22,582 bases of DNA, taken from GCA-2746795 sp964643965. GTDB lineage: Bacteria > Chloroflexota > Anaerolineae > Promineifilales > Promineifilaceae. The stretch spans positions 1 to 22,582 of the forward strand of contig CAZXVH010000086.1 of the NCBI GenBank assembly GCA_964643965.1, read 5' to 3'. The notes beneath the pieces are model-generated. The model was not told where the DNA came from and did no database searches. It was given only the letters and a program-made list of their open reading frames with translations. Below are positions 4,565 to 11,994 of the stretch, piece by piece. The translations under genes were made by a program, and so were the position numbers. The number at the start of each line of letters is the position of its first letter. Position 1 is the first letter of the stretch.

Positions 4565-7204
4565 TCACCTCTGTATCAACATGCGCAACAACCGCCGCGT
4601 CACTGCTTTGGTCTCTGGGCCGATTTCGCCGGGAGGCCCAACACAGGCAGGGCAGCCATCGCGGCAGCGGCAGTCGCTGACCAGTTCCAGCGCCGCCGCC
4701 AGCAGGATGTCGTGCAGTTCGTAGAGGCGTTGGCTGAAGCCCACCCCCGCCGCCACCCGCTCATAGACGACTACCGTCGGCGCTTGTGTGAGCGGACTGC
4801 GGCTTTCGGCGCTGACCTGGATGTCGCCCGGATCGCACATGAGGTAGAGTGGAGCCAGATTGCGCAGCACGTAGGCCAGTCCGCCCAGAGCTGAACGGGT
4901 TTGCTGTCCGGCTTCGGCTTGACGGTGGCAACTGGGGCAGAGAGTGGCGAGGTTTTCCAGTTTGTTGGCGTCGAGGTAGTTTTCGTTGACGCCTTTCTCG
5001 TAATGATATTCACGAAACGGCCGTTTGTGGTGAACGTGTAAAGTTATATCATCTCCGGAAGCGCCACACATGCGGCAGCGATACCCATCGCGCTCCAACG
5101 CTTTTTTACGCTGCAAACGCCAGTTGGCCCCGTAATCATTGGGACGCAGCAGCACTCCCGCGTCGTATAATTCTTCCGTCATCGCCTCGCCGAAGATGAG
5201 CCAGTACCCCATCGTCTCCAGCGTCATTTCCGGCAAATCAATCTCGCCAAAGCCCAACGTCTCATGCGTATACCGCTTAATGCGCCGATACCCCGTCGCC
5301 TGCGACACAATCGACACGTCTCCCCACGCTCGGTACAAATTATGAATTATGAATTGTGAATTATGAATTGTGAATGGATTGTCTTCTTCCTTTGTGCCCT
5401 TTGCTTCTTCGTGCTTGCTTCGGCTTGGCTCAGTATGAGTTTGCGGTGAAAAGCTTTCTTCTTCAGGCAAAAGCTCCCGAATCGTACTGCCTACGCTGGC
5501 GCGAGTATAGTAGTCTACGTCAACGGGGCGCACGTAGGCGATACGGCCGTCCCAATCCAGCTTTTCCACCAGATAGGTTTTCGCCAGGTGCATGTAAATA
5601 GCCCCTTCATGCACGACGGTGGCGGCGCGTTCCATGTCCACTTCACCGATGGCGCGGGTCTTGGTCTCGTCCAACTCGTCGCCCAAATCATGCACGATGA
5701 TGTTGTCGTCGCCGCTGGTGCGCAGGGAAACGGCCGTTGCTGGAGACCCTTCCCCCACATAATGAAACTGGTCACGGGTCTGGTGCAGAATGCCCTTTTC
5801 TTCCAAGACATCGAGCAGCGGCCCGACCGGTTCACTGCCATACGTTTCATCTTTGCGGAACGGCAGTTCGTAGGCGGCGCATTGCAGATGGCGCACCATG
5901 ATGCGCAGATTGTCGGGGTTGGTCAGGGCGTGTTCGGGCGATTGGCCGAAGAGATAGCGCGGATGGTTGCATATGTACTGGTCGAGCGGATTGTTGCTGG
6001 CAATCATCACCGCCGCCGACTGCGCCGTGCGCCGTCCCGCCCGCCCGATTTGTTGCCACGTCGAGGCGATGGAGCCGGGATAGCCCGTCAACACCGCCGC
6101 ATCCAGTTCGCCGATGTCGATGCCCAGTTCCAGCGCATTGGTAGCCACCACGCCGCGAATGTCACCCGTGCGCAAGCCATGCTCGATTTCGCGTCGTTCT
6201 AAGGGGAGATAGCCACCACGATAACCGGTAACGGCCGTTTCCTTTTTCCCCTGAAACGCCATCTCATCCTGCAAATAGGTGAGCAGCAGTTCCACCGATT
6301 GGCGGGTGCGGGCAAAGATGATGGTCTGGATATCTTGCGCCAGGAAGGTGACGGCCGCGTCGCGGGCGGCCAGGATGGCGCTGCCGCGCAAACCGAGTTC
6401 CTCGTCGATGATGGGCGGATTGTAGAGGATGACATGTTTTTCGCCCGTGGGTGCGCCGTTCTGCTTCTCGTCCACCAGCGTGAATGTCTGCCCCGTCAAC
6501 CGTTCCGCATGTTCCTGCGGATTGGCGATGGTGGCGGAGCTGCAGATGAACTGGGGCGAGCTGCCGTAAAATTCGCAGATGCGCTGCAAGCGGCGCAGCA
6601 CATTCGCCACATGGCTGCCAAACACACCGCGATAGGTGTGGATTTCGTCTAGCACCACAAATTCCAGGTTGCCAAACAGGTCGCGCCAGGTGGGATGGTA
6701 AGGCAGGATGCCCGCGTGCAGCATGTCGGGATTGGTGATGAGGATGCCGCCCGCCCGGCGCACCTGCGTCCGCCGACTTTGGGGGGTGTCGCCGTCGTAG
6801 GCATGTACGTCCAGGGGGAGTTTGCCCGCGCCGATGGTGGCGGCCGTTTCCGCCAGCTGGTCGTGAGCCAGCGCTTTGGTCGGGAAGAGATAGAGGGCGC
6901 GACCTTTGGGGCGGTCGAGCAGCCGTTGCAGCACGGGTACGGTGTAGCAGAGAGACTTGCCGGAGGCGGTGGCGGTGGCGATGACGGTGTGGTGCTGGTT
7001 GGTTACTGCGTCTATCGCTGCTGCCTGGTGGGTAAAAAACTGATCCACGCCCCGCGAGCGCAACGCCGTCATAATGCGCTCGTCAATCTCAGCCTCGACA
7101 GGTTGGAAACGGGCAGGCTGCGCCGGGAATTTCTCCCACGCCACCGCCTGGGACATAAAATCACGGTTGAGCCGCAGTTGGGCAAGGACTTCTGGGAGTT
7201 GCAT
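4565..7204 (-). CDS. DEAD/DEAH helicase of the MrfA/YprA/Hrq1 type with inserted HNH domain
   Basis: 879 residues from the ATG at 7204; the frame is open 48 codons further but that extension precedes the -10 box. Motifs in order: Walker A ATASGKS (about 77-84), DEIH box (186-189), SAT, and motif VI QQIGRAGR (384-391). A charged linker (about 580-622) and a C-terminal DUF1998-like part with CxCxxxCxxC (845, 847, 851, 854) follow. MrfA-type helicases are 3'-5' DNA helicases of mitomycin-lesion repair that use this Cys cluster. Between the helicase and DUF1998 parts lies an HNH module: CRMC (710, 713), HVHH (723-726) and CPSCH (756-760), with N and L residues between as usual. The linker contains a peptide encoded by five 7-bp repeats. 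The promoter looks leaderless. Repair or defence use are both possible; helicase identity is secure. Confidence 0.92.
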   Translation of the reverse strand: MQLPEVLAQLRLNRDFMSQAVAWEKFPAQPARFQPVEAEIDERIMTALRSRGVDQFFTHQAAAIDAVTNQHHTVIATATASGKSLCYTVPVLQRLLDRPKGRALYLFPTKALAHDQLAETAATIGAGKLPLDVHAYDGDTPQSRRTQVRRAGGILITNPDMLHAGILPYHPTWRDLFGNLEFVVLDEIHTYRGVFGSHVANVLRRLQRICEFYGSSPQFICSSATIANPQEHAERLTGQTFTLVDEKQNGAPTGEKHVILYNPPIIDEELGLRGSAILAARDAAVTFLAQDIQTIIFARTRQSVELLLTYLQDEMAFQGKKETAVTGYRGGYLPLERREIEHGLRTGDIRGVVATNALELGIDIGELDAAVLTGYPGSIASTWQQIGRAGRRTAQSAAVMIASNNPLDQYICNHPRYLFGQSPEHALTNPDNLRIMVRHLQCAAYELPFRKDETYGSEPVGPLLDVLEEKGILHQTRDQFHYVGEGSPATAVSLRTSGDDNIIVHDLGDELDETKTRAIGEVDMERAATVVHEGAIYMHLAKTYLVEKLDWDGRIAYVRPVDVDYYTRASVGSTIRELLPEEESFSPQTHTEPSRSKHEEAKGTKEEDNPFTIHNSQFIIHNLYRAWGDVSIVSQATGYRRIKRYTHETLGFGEIDLPEMTLETMGYWLIFGEAMTEELYDAGVLLRPNDYGANWRLQRKKALERDGYRCRMCGASGDDITLHVHHKRPFREYHYEKGVNENYLDANKLENLATLCPSCHRQAEAGQQTRSALGGLAYVLRNLAPLYLMCDPGDIQVSAESRSPLTQAPTVVVYERVAAGVGFSQRLYELHDILLAAALELVSDCRCRDGCPACVGPPGEIGPETKAVTRRLLRMLIQR
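5341..5375 (-). repeat. Five tandem 7-bp repeats (ATTCAYA) inside the helicase gene
   Basis: On the plus strand, TATGAAT, TATGAAT, TGTGAAT, TATGAAT, TGTGAAT run without gaps (minus strand ATTCACA/ATTCATA). Read in the helicase frame they encode FTIHNSQFIIHN in the disordered linker. The unit has no stop codon in that strand's three frames, but a gain or loss of one or two units would shift the frame. Next to it (about 5378-5445) a second purine-rich, roughly 7-base periodic stretch encodes SKHEEAKGTKEED. Confidence 0.85.
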
Positions 7205-7217
7205 GGGGAAGATTATA
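7205..7217 (-). promoter_or_regulatory. Leaderless-type promoter of the helicase gene
   Basis: On the minus strand a perfect TATAAT (7217-7212) is followed by seven bases and then the ATG at 7204. No ribosome site fits between. The -35 region is poor. The remaining 7218-7386 upstream shows no gene. Confidence 0.45.
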
Positions 7218-7386
7218 ACGTTTTTAGCTTGAGTTGGGGACGAGTAGTGATTACAACGAATCTTAGAAATAAACGAATAGAATGCGCCAGAGGGAAAATT
7301 CGTTGTACTCATTTTTGCTTGAGAACAAAATGAAAGGGCATTAGACAATAGTTAACGGCAACATGCCACCTATATTCCTGTTAATT

Positions 7387-7408
7387 AAGTGACTTTTATC
7401 ACTTGACC
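7387..7408 (+). promoter_or_regulatory. CRP/FNR-family-like operator next to a -35 box
   Basis: AAGTGA-CTTTTA-TCACTT (7387-7404) is a perfect inverted repeat with the TGTGA-N6-TCACA geometry of Crp/Fnr regulators. TTGACC (7403-7408) overlaps its right edge as a possible -35, with only a weak -10 (TAACTT near 7427). If that start is used, the operator would be centred near -42, the class II activation position. About 110-140 bases remain to the ATG at 7551, in which nothing else is evident. Confidence 0.35.
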
Positions 7409-7550
7409 AAAACAGGTAAAGTGGAGTAACTTTGGCCTTGTGTCAAATTAAAGGAATTTTATTTTTATTCGGCGAACATCATAAATGACCTACTGTATCT
7501 GTAATGTATTATTTACGAGCAGTAAATCTGATTATAATAAGGAGAGAACC

Positions 7551-8483
7551 ATGACAAAAGACAATCAGACTGAATTATCAAATACAAACGAAGAACCAAA
7601 GAAGAAATCAAAACGAAACAAAATAATTTTGATCATTGTTGGCGTACTTGTAGCTTGCTGCGTTTTTACTGGGATTTCAGCTATGTTTAGTGCCAGCCAA
7701 GACTTAGCATCGAAAAGTGGAGAAAGTGACACTTCAGAACCTACCATACCGGTATCTGAAGTGTCTGAAGTTGACAACAATGACACATCTGAAGTAGTTA
7801 AAGAAGTGGGTGAAGAACCACAAGAACCAACCAATACACCAGCACCAACCAATACACCGGAACCAACAAACACCCCAGAACCAACGAACACCCCAGAACC
7901 AACGAACACCCCAGAACCAACGAATACGCCGGTTCCTCCAACAGCAACACCAGAACCCATCATCCTTACAGGTAACGGGGATTCTCTAATTGATGTTGAA
8001 AAAGGGGAATGGCCAGCGATAGTACATATCACAGGAAATGCCGGGGGCAGGCATTTTGCAGTGAAAAACTACGATGCTTCAGACCAAGATATTGATCTTT
8101 TGGTTAACACCACAGACTCATACGATGGTGTGCGTCCCCTCGATTTTCTCGATGGAGAACACACATTTGGTTTTGATATTAGTGCTTCTGGTAGTTGGAC
8201 AATCGAGATTGTGCCACTGTCATCAGTTGAGTCCATCACTGTACCTGGAACCTTTGAAGGGATTGGTGATTATGTGTTTGCCATTAAGGGAGATGTACGC
8301 CGCGCCACGATTACAGGCAATGCGGCAGGAAGACATTTTGCTATTATAGCTTATAGTAATTCAGGTCGAGATTTGTTAGTAAACACAACTGACCCATATG
8401 AGGGTCAAGTACGGTTATCACCTGGAACATTCCTGTTTGAAGTGACTGGAGATGGTCCCTGGACTATTTCTCTTGAAGATTAA
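7551..8483 (+). CDS. Membrane-anchored protein with PT-repeat stalk and duplicated C-terminal domain
   Basis: 310 residues. The start is set by AAGGAG at 7539-7544, six bases before the ATG. A charged cytoplasmic head (1-23, Lys-rich) is followed by one membrane segment (about 24-46), an acidic Ser/Thr stretch, six EPTNTP-type hexapeptides (residues 92-127) ending VPPTATPEP, and two related extracytoplasmic beta-rich modules (about 137-225 and 226-310). Each module carries ITGNA-GRHFA, LLVNTTD-Y and a final WTI strand. This is a type II membrane protein with a rigid extended stalk displaying two copies of a small sandwich domain. The domain is not one I can name; binding of a ligand or surface polymer is possible. 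The gene is monocistronic and followed by a strong terminator. Confidence 0.75.
   Translation: MTKDNQTELSNTNEEPKKKSKRNKIILIIVGVLVACCVFTGISAMFSASQDLASKSGESDTSEPTIPVSEVSEVDNNDTSEVVKEVGEEPQEPTNTPAPTNTPEPTNTPEPTNTPEPTNTPEPTNTPVPPTATPEPIILTGNGDSLIDVEKGEWPAIVHITGNAGGRHFAVKNYDASDQDIDLLVNTTDSYDGVRPLDFLDGEHTFGFDISASGSWTIEIVPLSSVESITVPGTFEGIGDYVFAIKGDVRRATITGNAAGRHFAIIAYSNSGRDLLVNTTDPYEGQVRLSPGTFLFEVTGDGPWTISLED
7824..7931 (+). repeat. Six 18-bp repeats encoding EPTNTP
   Basis: The unit GAACCAACGAACACCCCA and close variants are repeated six times in frame (residues 92-127). The central copies are nearly identical at DNA level, indicating recent slippage; units are whole codons, so length changes keep the frame. 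Confidence 0.9.
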
Positions 8484-8513
8484 ATATTAGTCCAACTTCA
8501 TGTTCATATGAGC

Positions 8514-8550
8514 AAAAACGGTCATTTCCTCTGAGGAAATGACCGTTTTT
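8514..8550. terminator. Strong bidirectional intrinsic terminator
   Basis: A 16-bp perfect stem (8514-8529 with 8535-8550) with a 5-base loop TCTGA, flanked by AAAAA on the left and TTTTT on the right. It ends the gene at 7551-8483 and can also stop leftward transcription from the HicB-like gene. Confidence 0.9.
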
Positions 8551-8611
8551 CTAATCGCTTATTTTTCGCAAAATTCTGGCAGAATCGTTGATTTGCAAGT
8601 AGAGATGCCCG

Positions 8612-8651
8612 CGATAGGTCGTTGGATTACAGAACCACGCCCGACCTATCG
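8612..8651 (-). other. 10-bp inverted repeat downstream of the HicB-like gene
   Basis: CGATAGGTCG (8612-8621) and CGACCTATCG (8642-8651) are exact inverse copies, 20 bases apart, just after the stop at 8658. There is no U run, so this is a 3' hairpin or a protein site rather than a terminator. Confidence 0.4.
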
Positions 8652-8657
8652 AACGAA

Positions 8658-9095
8658 TTAATTCACAGTCTCAAGCAAAACAGGTTCAGCGATTTCGAGC
8701 AAAGGCGTGATTGCCAAATCTTCATCAATCAGCGGCCAATGCAAGCCATAACCAGAAGGCGAAACCTCAATCAGTGCCCGTTCCGCCTTGTTTGCCTGTG
8801 CCAAACGTGAAGAACAATCACGCCAAGCAATGCGATATGCCTGACCGGCTACCACGAGTAACAGGTGGTTATCCTCAGCTTTTACCATCGTGACATCATT
8901 CGGAATGGGTTCGCCATGCACGGTTAAGCTTTCCAGATATAGCTCGATGGCTTCTTTTGCCAGGGCAAGAGCCTCAGGCATATCTGACCCAAAGGTAATA
9001 CAGCCCGGCAATGCTGGCACAGTTACCGTGTAGCCTCCCTCTGGTTCCTGCTTCAATAAAATCCGATAGTTTAAAATTTCTGTTTGCTCTGCCAT
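8658..9095 (-). CDS. HicB-like domain fused to a DUF2442-like domain
   Basis: 145 residues in one uninterrupted frame. Residues 8-67 match the HicB antitoxin fold: YRILLKQEPEGGYTVTVPALPG, then A...AIELYLESL and GEPIP. Residues 70-134 match DUF2442-type small proteins: HLLLVVAGQAYRI, the segment around KAERALIEVSPSGYGLHWP and DEDLAITPLL. HicB normally neutralises HicA, an RNase, and usually ends in a DNA-binding domain, which is absent here and replaced by the DUF2442 part. No HicA-sized partner was found within several hundred bases on either side. The ATG follows GAGGTG by a few bases. The function is probably an orphan antitoxin or regulator; this is inference. Confidence 0.7.
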   Translation of the reverse strand: MAEQTEILNYRILLKQEPEGGYTVTVPALPGCITFGSDMPEALALAKEAIELYLESLTVHGEPIPNDVTMVKAEDNHLLLVVAGQAYRIAWRDCSSRLAQANKAERALIEVSPSGYGLHWPLIDEDLAITPLLEIAEPVLLETVN

Positions 9096-9190
9096 AGAGA
9101 CACCTCACTGAGTGGAGTATAGAATATTGCTGGGTTAAAACACAAACGGCCGTTGGCACAAGTGCTTCAATCATTGGCTAACTCGATGGC

Positions 9191-9322
9191 TTACCCCCGC
9201 GTCAGTTTTTGGCCTTCAAAGAGCTGCATGGCGGACATCAACCGAACCTGTGCCACAAACCCGGCTTTGCTTTGATTCAAGATGGGGAGTAACAGCGCAT
9301 CACGCCTCTTTTCCTTGTCCAT
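9191..9322 (-). CDS. Small hypothetical protein, 43 residues
   Basis: The frame reads MDKEKRRDALLLPILNQSKA... to ...LFEGQKLTRG and TAA. The ATG follows an AAGGAG-type site (AGAAGGAGAA) very closely, the main reason to list it. It is basic and probably helical, with no motif I recognise. It lies alone between the HicB-like gene and the crotonase gene, 53 bases from the start of the latter on the other strand. It may be a genuine small gene or the remaining start of a longer, lost one. Confidence 0.35.
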   Translation of the reverse strand: MDKEKRRDALLLPILNQSKAGFVAQVRLMSAMQLFEGQKLTRG

Positions 9323-9375
9323 TTCTCCTTCTCTTGCTACTCTTCCCCTAAATTCCCATAATCGGAGGCAGCCCC

Positions 9376-10167
9376 ATGACCCAACTCGTTCTCACCCAAC
9401 AACGTGACACGATTTTTGAGATTATTCTCAACCGACCCGACAAACGCAACGCCATCAATATGGAGATGTTTGCCCAGTTGGAAACGGCCGTTACCCAAGC
9501 CAATCGCACCCCCCATATCCGCGCCGTCCTCATTCGCGGTGAAGGCAAAGCGTTTTCGGCGGGTATAGATGTCAGCAACTTACTCGGTCTCGCCAGCCAA
9601 TACGGCCCTCACTGGCAAACACGCATGCGCCGCATCACCGACGATTTCCAGAGCGTCCTTACCAACCTGGAACGGCTGGAACTGCCTACCATCGCCCTGC
9701 TGCATGGTTACTGCCTGGGCCTGGCGTTGGAACTGGCGCTGGCCTGCGATTTTCGCATCGCCGTACACGGCGCCCTGCTCGGCCTGCCCGAAACGCGCCT
9801 GGGCATGATTCCCGATGTGGGCGGTACCACGCGCCTGACGCGGCTCGTCGGCCCCTCCCGCGCCAAGGAACTGATCTTCACCGGCAAGCAGATTGAGGCC
9901 GCGCAGGCCGAAGCATGGGGCATCGTCAACTACGTAGTGGCAGAAGAAGAGCTGTTGGCTAAAGGAGAAGCACTCGCCGCCGAAATCAATCAGGGCGCGC
10001 CGCTTGCCGTGGGCATGGCCAAACGCGTCATCGACGGCCTCAGCGACGTAGATCGGGGCCTACTATTAGAAGGCTGGGCGCAAAGCCAGCTTTTTAACAC
10101 GGCAGATTTTATGGAAGGGGCGCAGGCGTTTATGATGCGGCGGCCGCCAGTGTGGCAGGGGAAGTAA
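9376..10167 (+). CDS. Enoyl-CoA hydratase/isomerase family protein (crotonase fold)
   Basis: 263 residues, full length for the family. KAFSAGIDV (58-66) supplies one oxyanion-hole amide. HGYCLGLALELALACDFRIA (110-129) supplies the second and contains Glu119; GLPETRLGMIPDVGGTTRL (136-154) contains Glu139. Both catalytic glutamates of rat mitochondrial hydratase therefore have counterparts, so hydration of trans-2-enoyl-CoA in fatty-acid beta-oxidation is plausible. The usual GGG before Glu119 reads LAL, so substrate or reaction may differ. GGAGG at 9364-9368 sets the start. The gene stands alone and its 3' end meets a heptamer array and the opposing GDPD gene. Confidence 0.88.
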   Translation: MTQLVLTQQRDTIFEIILNRPDKRNAINMEMFAQLETAVTQANRTPHIRAVLIRGEGKAFSAGIDVSNLLGLASQYGPHWQTRMRRITDDFQSVLTNLERLELPTIALLHGYCLGLALELALACDFRIAVHGALLGLPETRLGMIPDVGGTTRLTRLVGPSRAKELIFTGKQIEAAQAEAWGIVNYVVAEEELLAKGEALAAEINQGAPLAVGMAKRVIDGLSDVDRGLLLEGWAQSQLFNTADFMEGAQAFMMRRPPVWQGK

Positions 10168-10172
10168 TGAGC

Positions 10173-10228
10173 GAACAGTTTACAGTGAGGCAGCGACTGT
10201 TCACTGAAAACTGTTCATTGAAAACTGG
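10173..10228. repeat. Heptamer repeat array at the convergent junction
   Basis: GAACAGT, TTACAGT, nine other bases, then ACTGTTC, ACTGAAA, ACTGTTC, ATTGAAA, ACTGG (10196-10228) follow each other in 7-base steps. The right part overlaps the 3' end of the leftward GDPD gene, providing its last codons (SFQ) and its TGA stop. Confidence 0.75.
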
Positions 10229-10943
10229 CCGGATCATTGCTGCTAATGGTATCCACGCCCCAGGCCAGCAGCGTGGGGTAATCCCAGTAGAAGCCACCGG
10301 GAGAGCAGGCGTAACCTGCCTTTTGGATGCGTTTAACTTCAGCTTCCGTCAGGAAATTAGTGGCGGGGCTGAGGGCGTCAATATCGAAGCCATCAACCAA
10401 AACCAGCGGATTGAGAAAACGGCCCATGTAAATAAGGCTGGTAGTGAGGCGAGGGTTTAACTGCTTGACGCGCTGCAAGGCAAACTGGTCGAAGCTGATG
10501 ATGACCACATTATCCACCATGTCATGTTCTTCCACGAGCCGGACGACAGCTTCATCCAGCGGCGGATCGAAAATGGGACCGTGTTTTAGTTCAATCATCA
10601 ACGGGGTGCGGGTTTTGGCCCAATGCAGCACGTCAATGAGCAGCGGCATCCTGGTCCCCGCAAATTTTTCATCAAAATAAGCGCCTACGTCCAGCGTTTG
10701 CAGGAATTGGGCGGAGTAATCTTTGACCATGCCTGGTTGGCCCGTTTTGGTTTCCAACAAGGTGTCGTGGAAGACGATGATTTGATTGTCGGCGGTGCGC
10801 TGTACATCAAGTTCGAGGATGTCGGCCCCACCAGCCAGACCCGCTTCAAAGGAGGGGAATGTATTTTCGGGCGCAGCAGCCATTGCGCCGCGATGCCCGA
10901 CTAACAGGGAACGGCCGTTTACCTTTTGTCTCAGTTCAAACAT
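10215..10943 (-). CDS. Glycerophosphodiester phosphodiesterase family protein
   Basis: 242 residues from the ATG at 10943. The GDPD catalytic set is visible: HRG (17-19), PENT (25-28), E-x-D (Glu44, Asp46) and His59 in FHD. The later ELKHG (metal/substrate strand) and C-terminal GVDTISSNDP complete the TIM barrel. Such enzymes cleave glycerophosphodiesters from phospholipid turnover to glycerol-3-phosphate and an alcohol, with a divalent metal. There is no signal peptide, so it is cytoplasmic. The ATG is one base after the stop of panE, making it the last gene of a coupled operon with fmt and panE. A longer frame starting inside panE lacks any reason to be used. Confidence 0.9.
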   Translation of the reverse strand: MFELRQKVNGRSLLVGHRGAMAAAPENTFPSFEAGLAGGADILELDVQRTADNQIIVFHDTLLETKTGQPGMVKDYSAQFLQTLDVGAYFDEKFAGTRMPLLIDVLHWAKTRTPLMIELKHGPIFDPPLDEAVVRLVEEHDMVDNVVIISFDQFALQRVKQLNPRLTTSLIYMGRFLNPLVLVDGFDIDALSPATNFLTEAEVKRIQKAGYACSPGGFYWDYPTLLAWGVDTISSNDPASFQ

Positions 10944-10944
10944 A

Positions 10945-11994
10945 TTATTTCTCGAAACGCTTGACTTCGGCCAGCAGTTTGGCTGGTTTGCCATCATAGT
11001 CGCGCCAGTCTAGTTTTTCACGAGCCAGGCCAACGAGGATGTTGGTGAGCGCCGTGTTAACCGGGGTGGGGATGGCGTGGGCGAGGCCCGCTTTGGCGAT
11101 GGCCCCGTTATGGTAGATGACTTCGGTCTTGCCTTTGCCCGCCATCAGGTCGATCTGGAAAGAGGGCATTTTGTCGCCGCGCCCCTTGGCCACGATATTG
11201 GTCAGGATCGGTTTGAGGAGGAGGTTGGGGGCGCGGCGTACTCCAAAAGCCAGTTTGGTGGCCGGCGAACCGGGCAGGTCGATCACTTTGATGTTTAGAG
11301 CCTTCATCACCGCCAGGGTTTCGCGCAGCATCTGTTTTTCAAGATCAAACAGGCTGTCTACCTTGTAAATAGCGTCGGGAGGCCGGTTGAGAATGGCGGA
11401 GGTGGCGTTGCCCACAATATTGAGGAATGCTTTTGACCATTTCATCGACTGGTAATCGACCAGCGTTTCCGTAGGGACGCCGGCCTGGTTGAGCAGGTTG
11501 GCCCAGGCTTTTATTTTGGCGCCAGCCACAGCCGGAGCGATGGTGAGGCCGCGATCTTCCCGTTCTACCATGACCTGGCTGTTAGAGGCTTTGCTCACCG
11601 GGGTGGTGAGGGCGCCGATGATGAGTTTGTCCGCGCCAAATTGCTTGATGAGCGGCCGTTCCACGCCAATGCCATTTTGCAGCATCAAAATCGGCGGGGG
11701 GTTCGGGCAGAAGGCGACCAGATGGTCAACGGCCGTTGCCAGGTCATACGCTTTCATGCCTAAAATAATCAATTCAAAGCGGGTATTTTCGGCCATGAAC
11801 GTTTGGGCGATGGAGGTGGTTAGCTGCGGCTGCACCATGATGCTTTCACCGGCTTCAGTTAGCGTCAGCCCTTGTTCGGCGATGGCGTTGGCCGTTACTT
11901 CACGTACGATGAAGGTGACATCATGCCCGGCATGGGCCAGACGGCCGCCAATGTAGCTGCCCACCGCTCCCGCCCCATAAACGAGAATTTTCAT
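10945..11994 (-). CDS. panE: 2-dehydropantoate 2-reductase (ketopantoate reductase)
   Basis: 349 residues. The N-terminal NADPH-binding Rossmann motif GAGAVG is at 7-12, and LQNGIG (105-110) is typical of the family. The C-terminal catalytic region KWSKAFLNIVGN (185-196) carries the catalytic Lys188 and conserved Asn residues. The enzyme reduces ketopantoate to pantoate in pantothenate/coenzyme A synthesis. It is about 45 residues longer than the E. coli enzyme, as in the family branch where the exact substrate is often unproven. The start ATG overlaps the fmt stop (ATGA at 11991-11994), so translation is coupled. Confidence 0.88.
   Translation of the reverse strand: MKILVYGAGAVGSYIGGRLAHAGHDVTFIVREVTANAIAEQGLTLTEAGESIMVQPQLTTSIAQTFMAENTRFELIILGMKAYDLATAVDHLVAFCPNPPPILMLQNGIGVERPLIKQFGADKLIIGALTTPVSKASNSQVMVEREDRGLTIAPAVAGAKIKAWANLLNQAGVPTETLVDYQSMKWSKAFLNIVGNATSAILNRPPDAIYKVDSLFDLEKQMLRETLAVMKALNIKVIDLPGSPATKLAFGVRRAPNLLLKPILTNIVAKGRGDKMPSFQIDLMAGKGKTEVIYHNGAIAKAGLAHAIPTPVNTALTNILVGLAREKLDWRDYDGKPAKLLAEVKRFEK

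Noticed and set aside
5588..7333. Rightward open frames of 117-212 codons opposite the helicase gene
   Set aside because: Antisense shadows of a well-conserved helicase in GC-rich DNA; composition is Arg/Ala/Gly-rich and without domain signatures.
7205..7348. 48-codon N-terminal extension of the helicase
   Set aside because: The extension spans the TATAAT box and does not look like helicase sequence; the ATG at 7204 gives the expected N-terminus.
7824..7931. Repeat block considered as a CRISPR-like array
   Set aside because: The 18-bp units are contiguous, in frame and encode a Pro-Thr stalk; there are no spacers.
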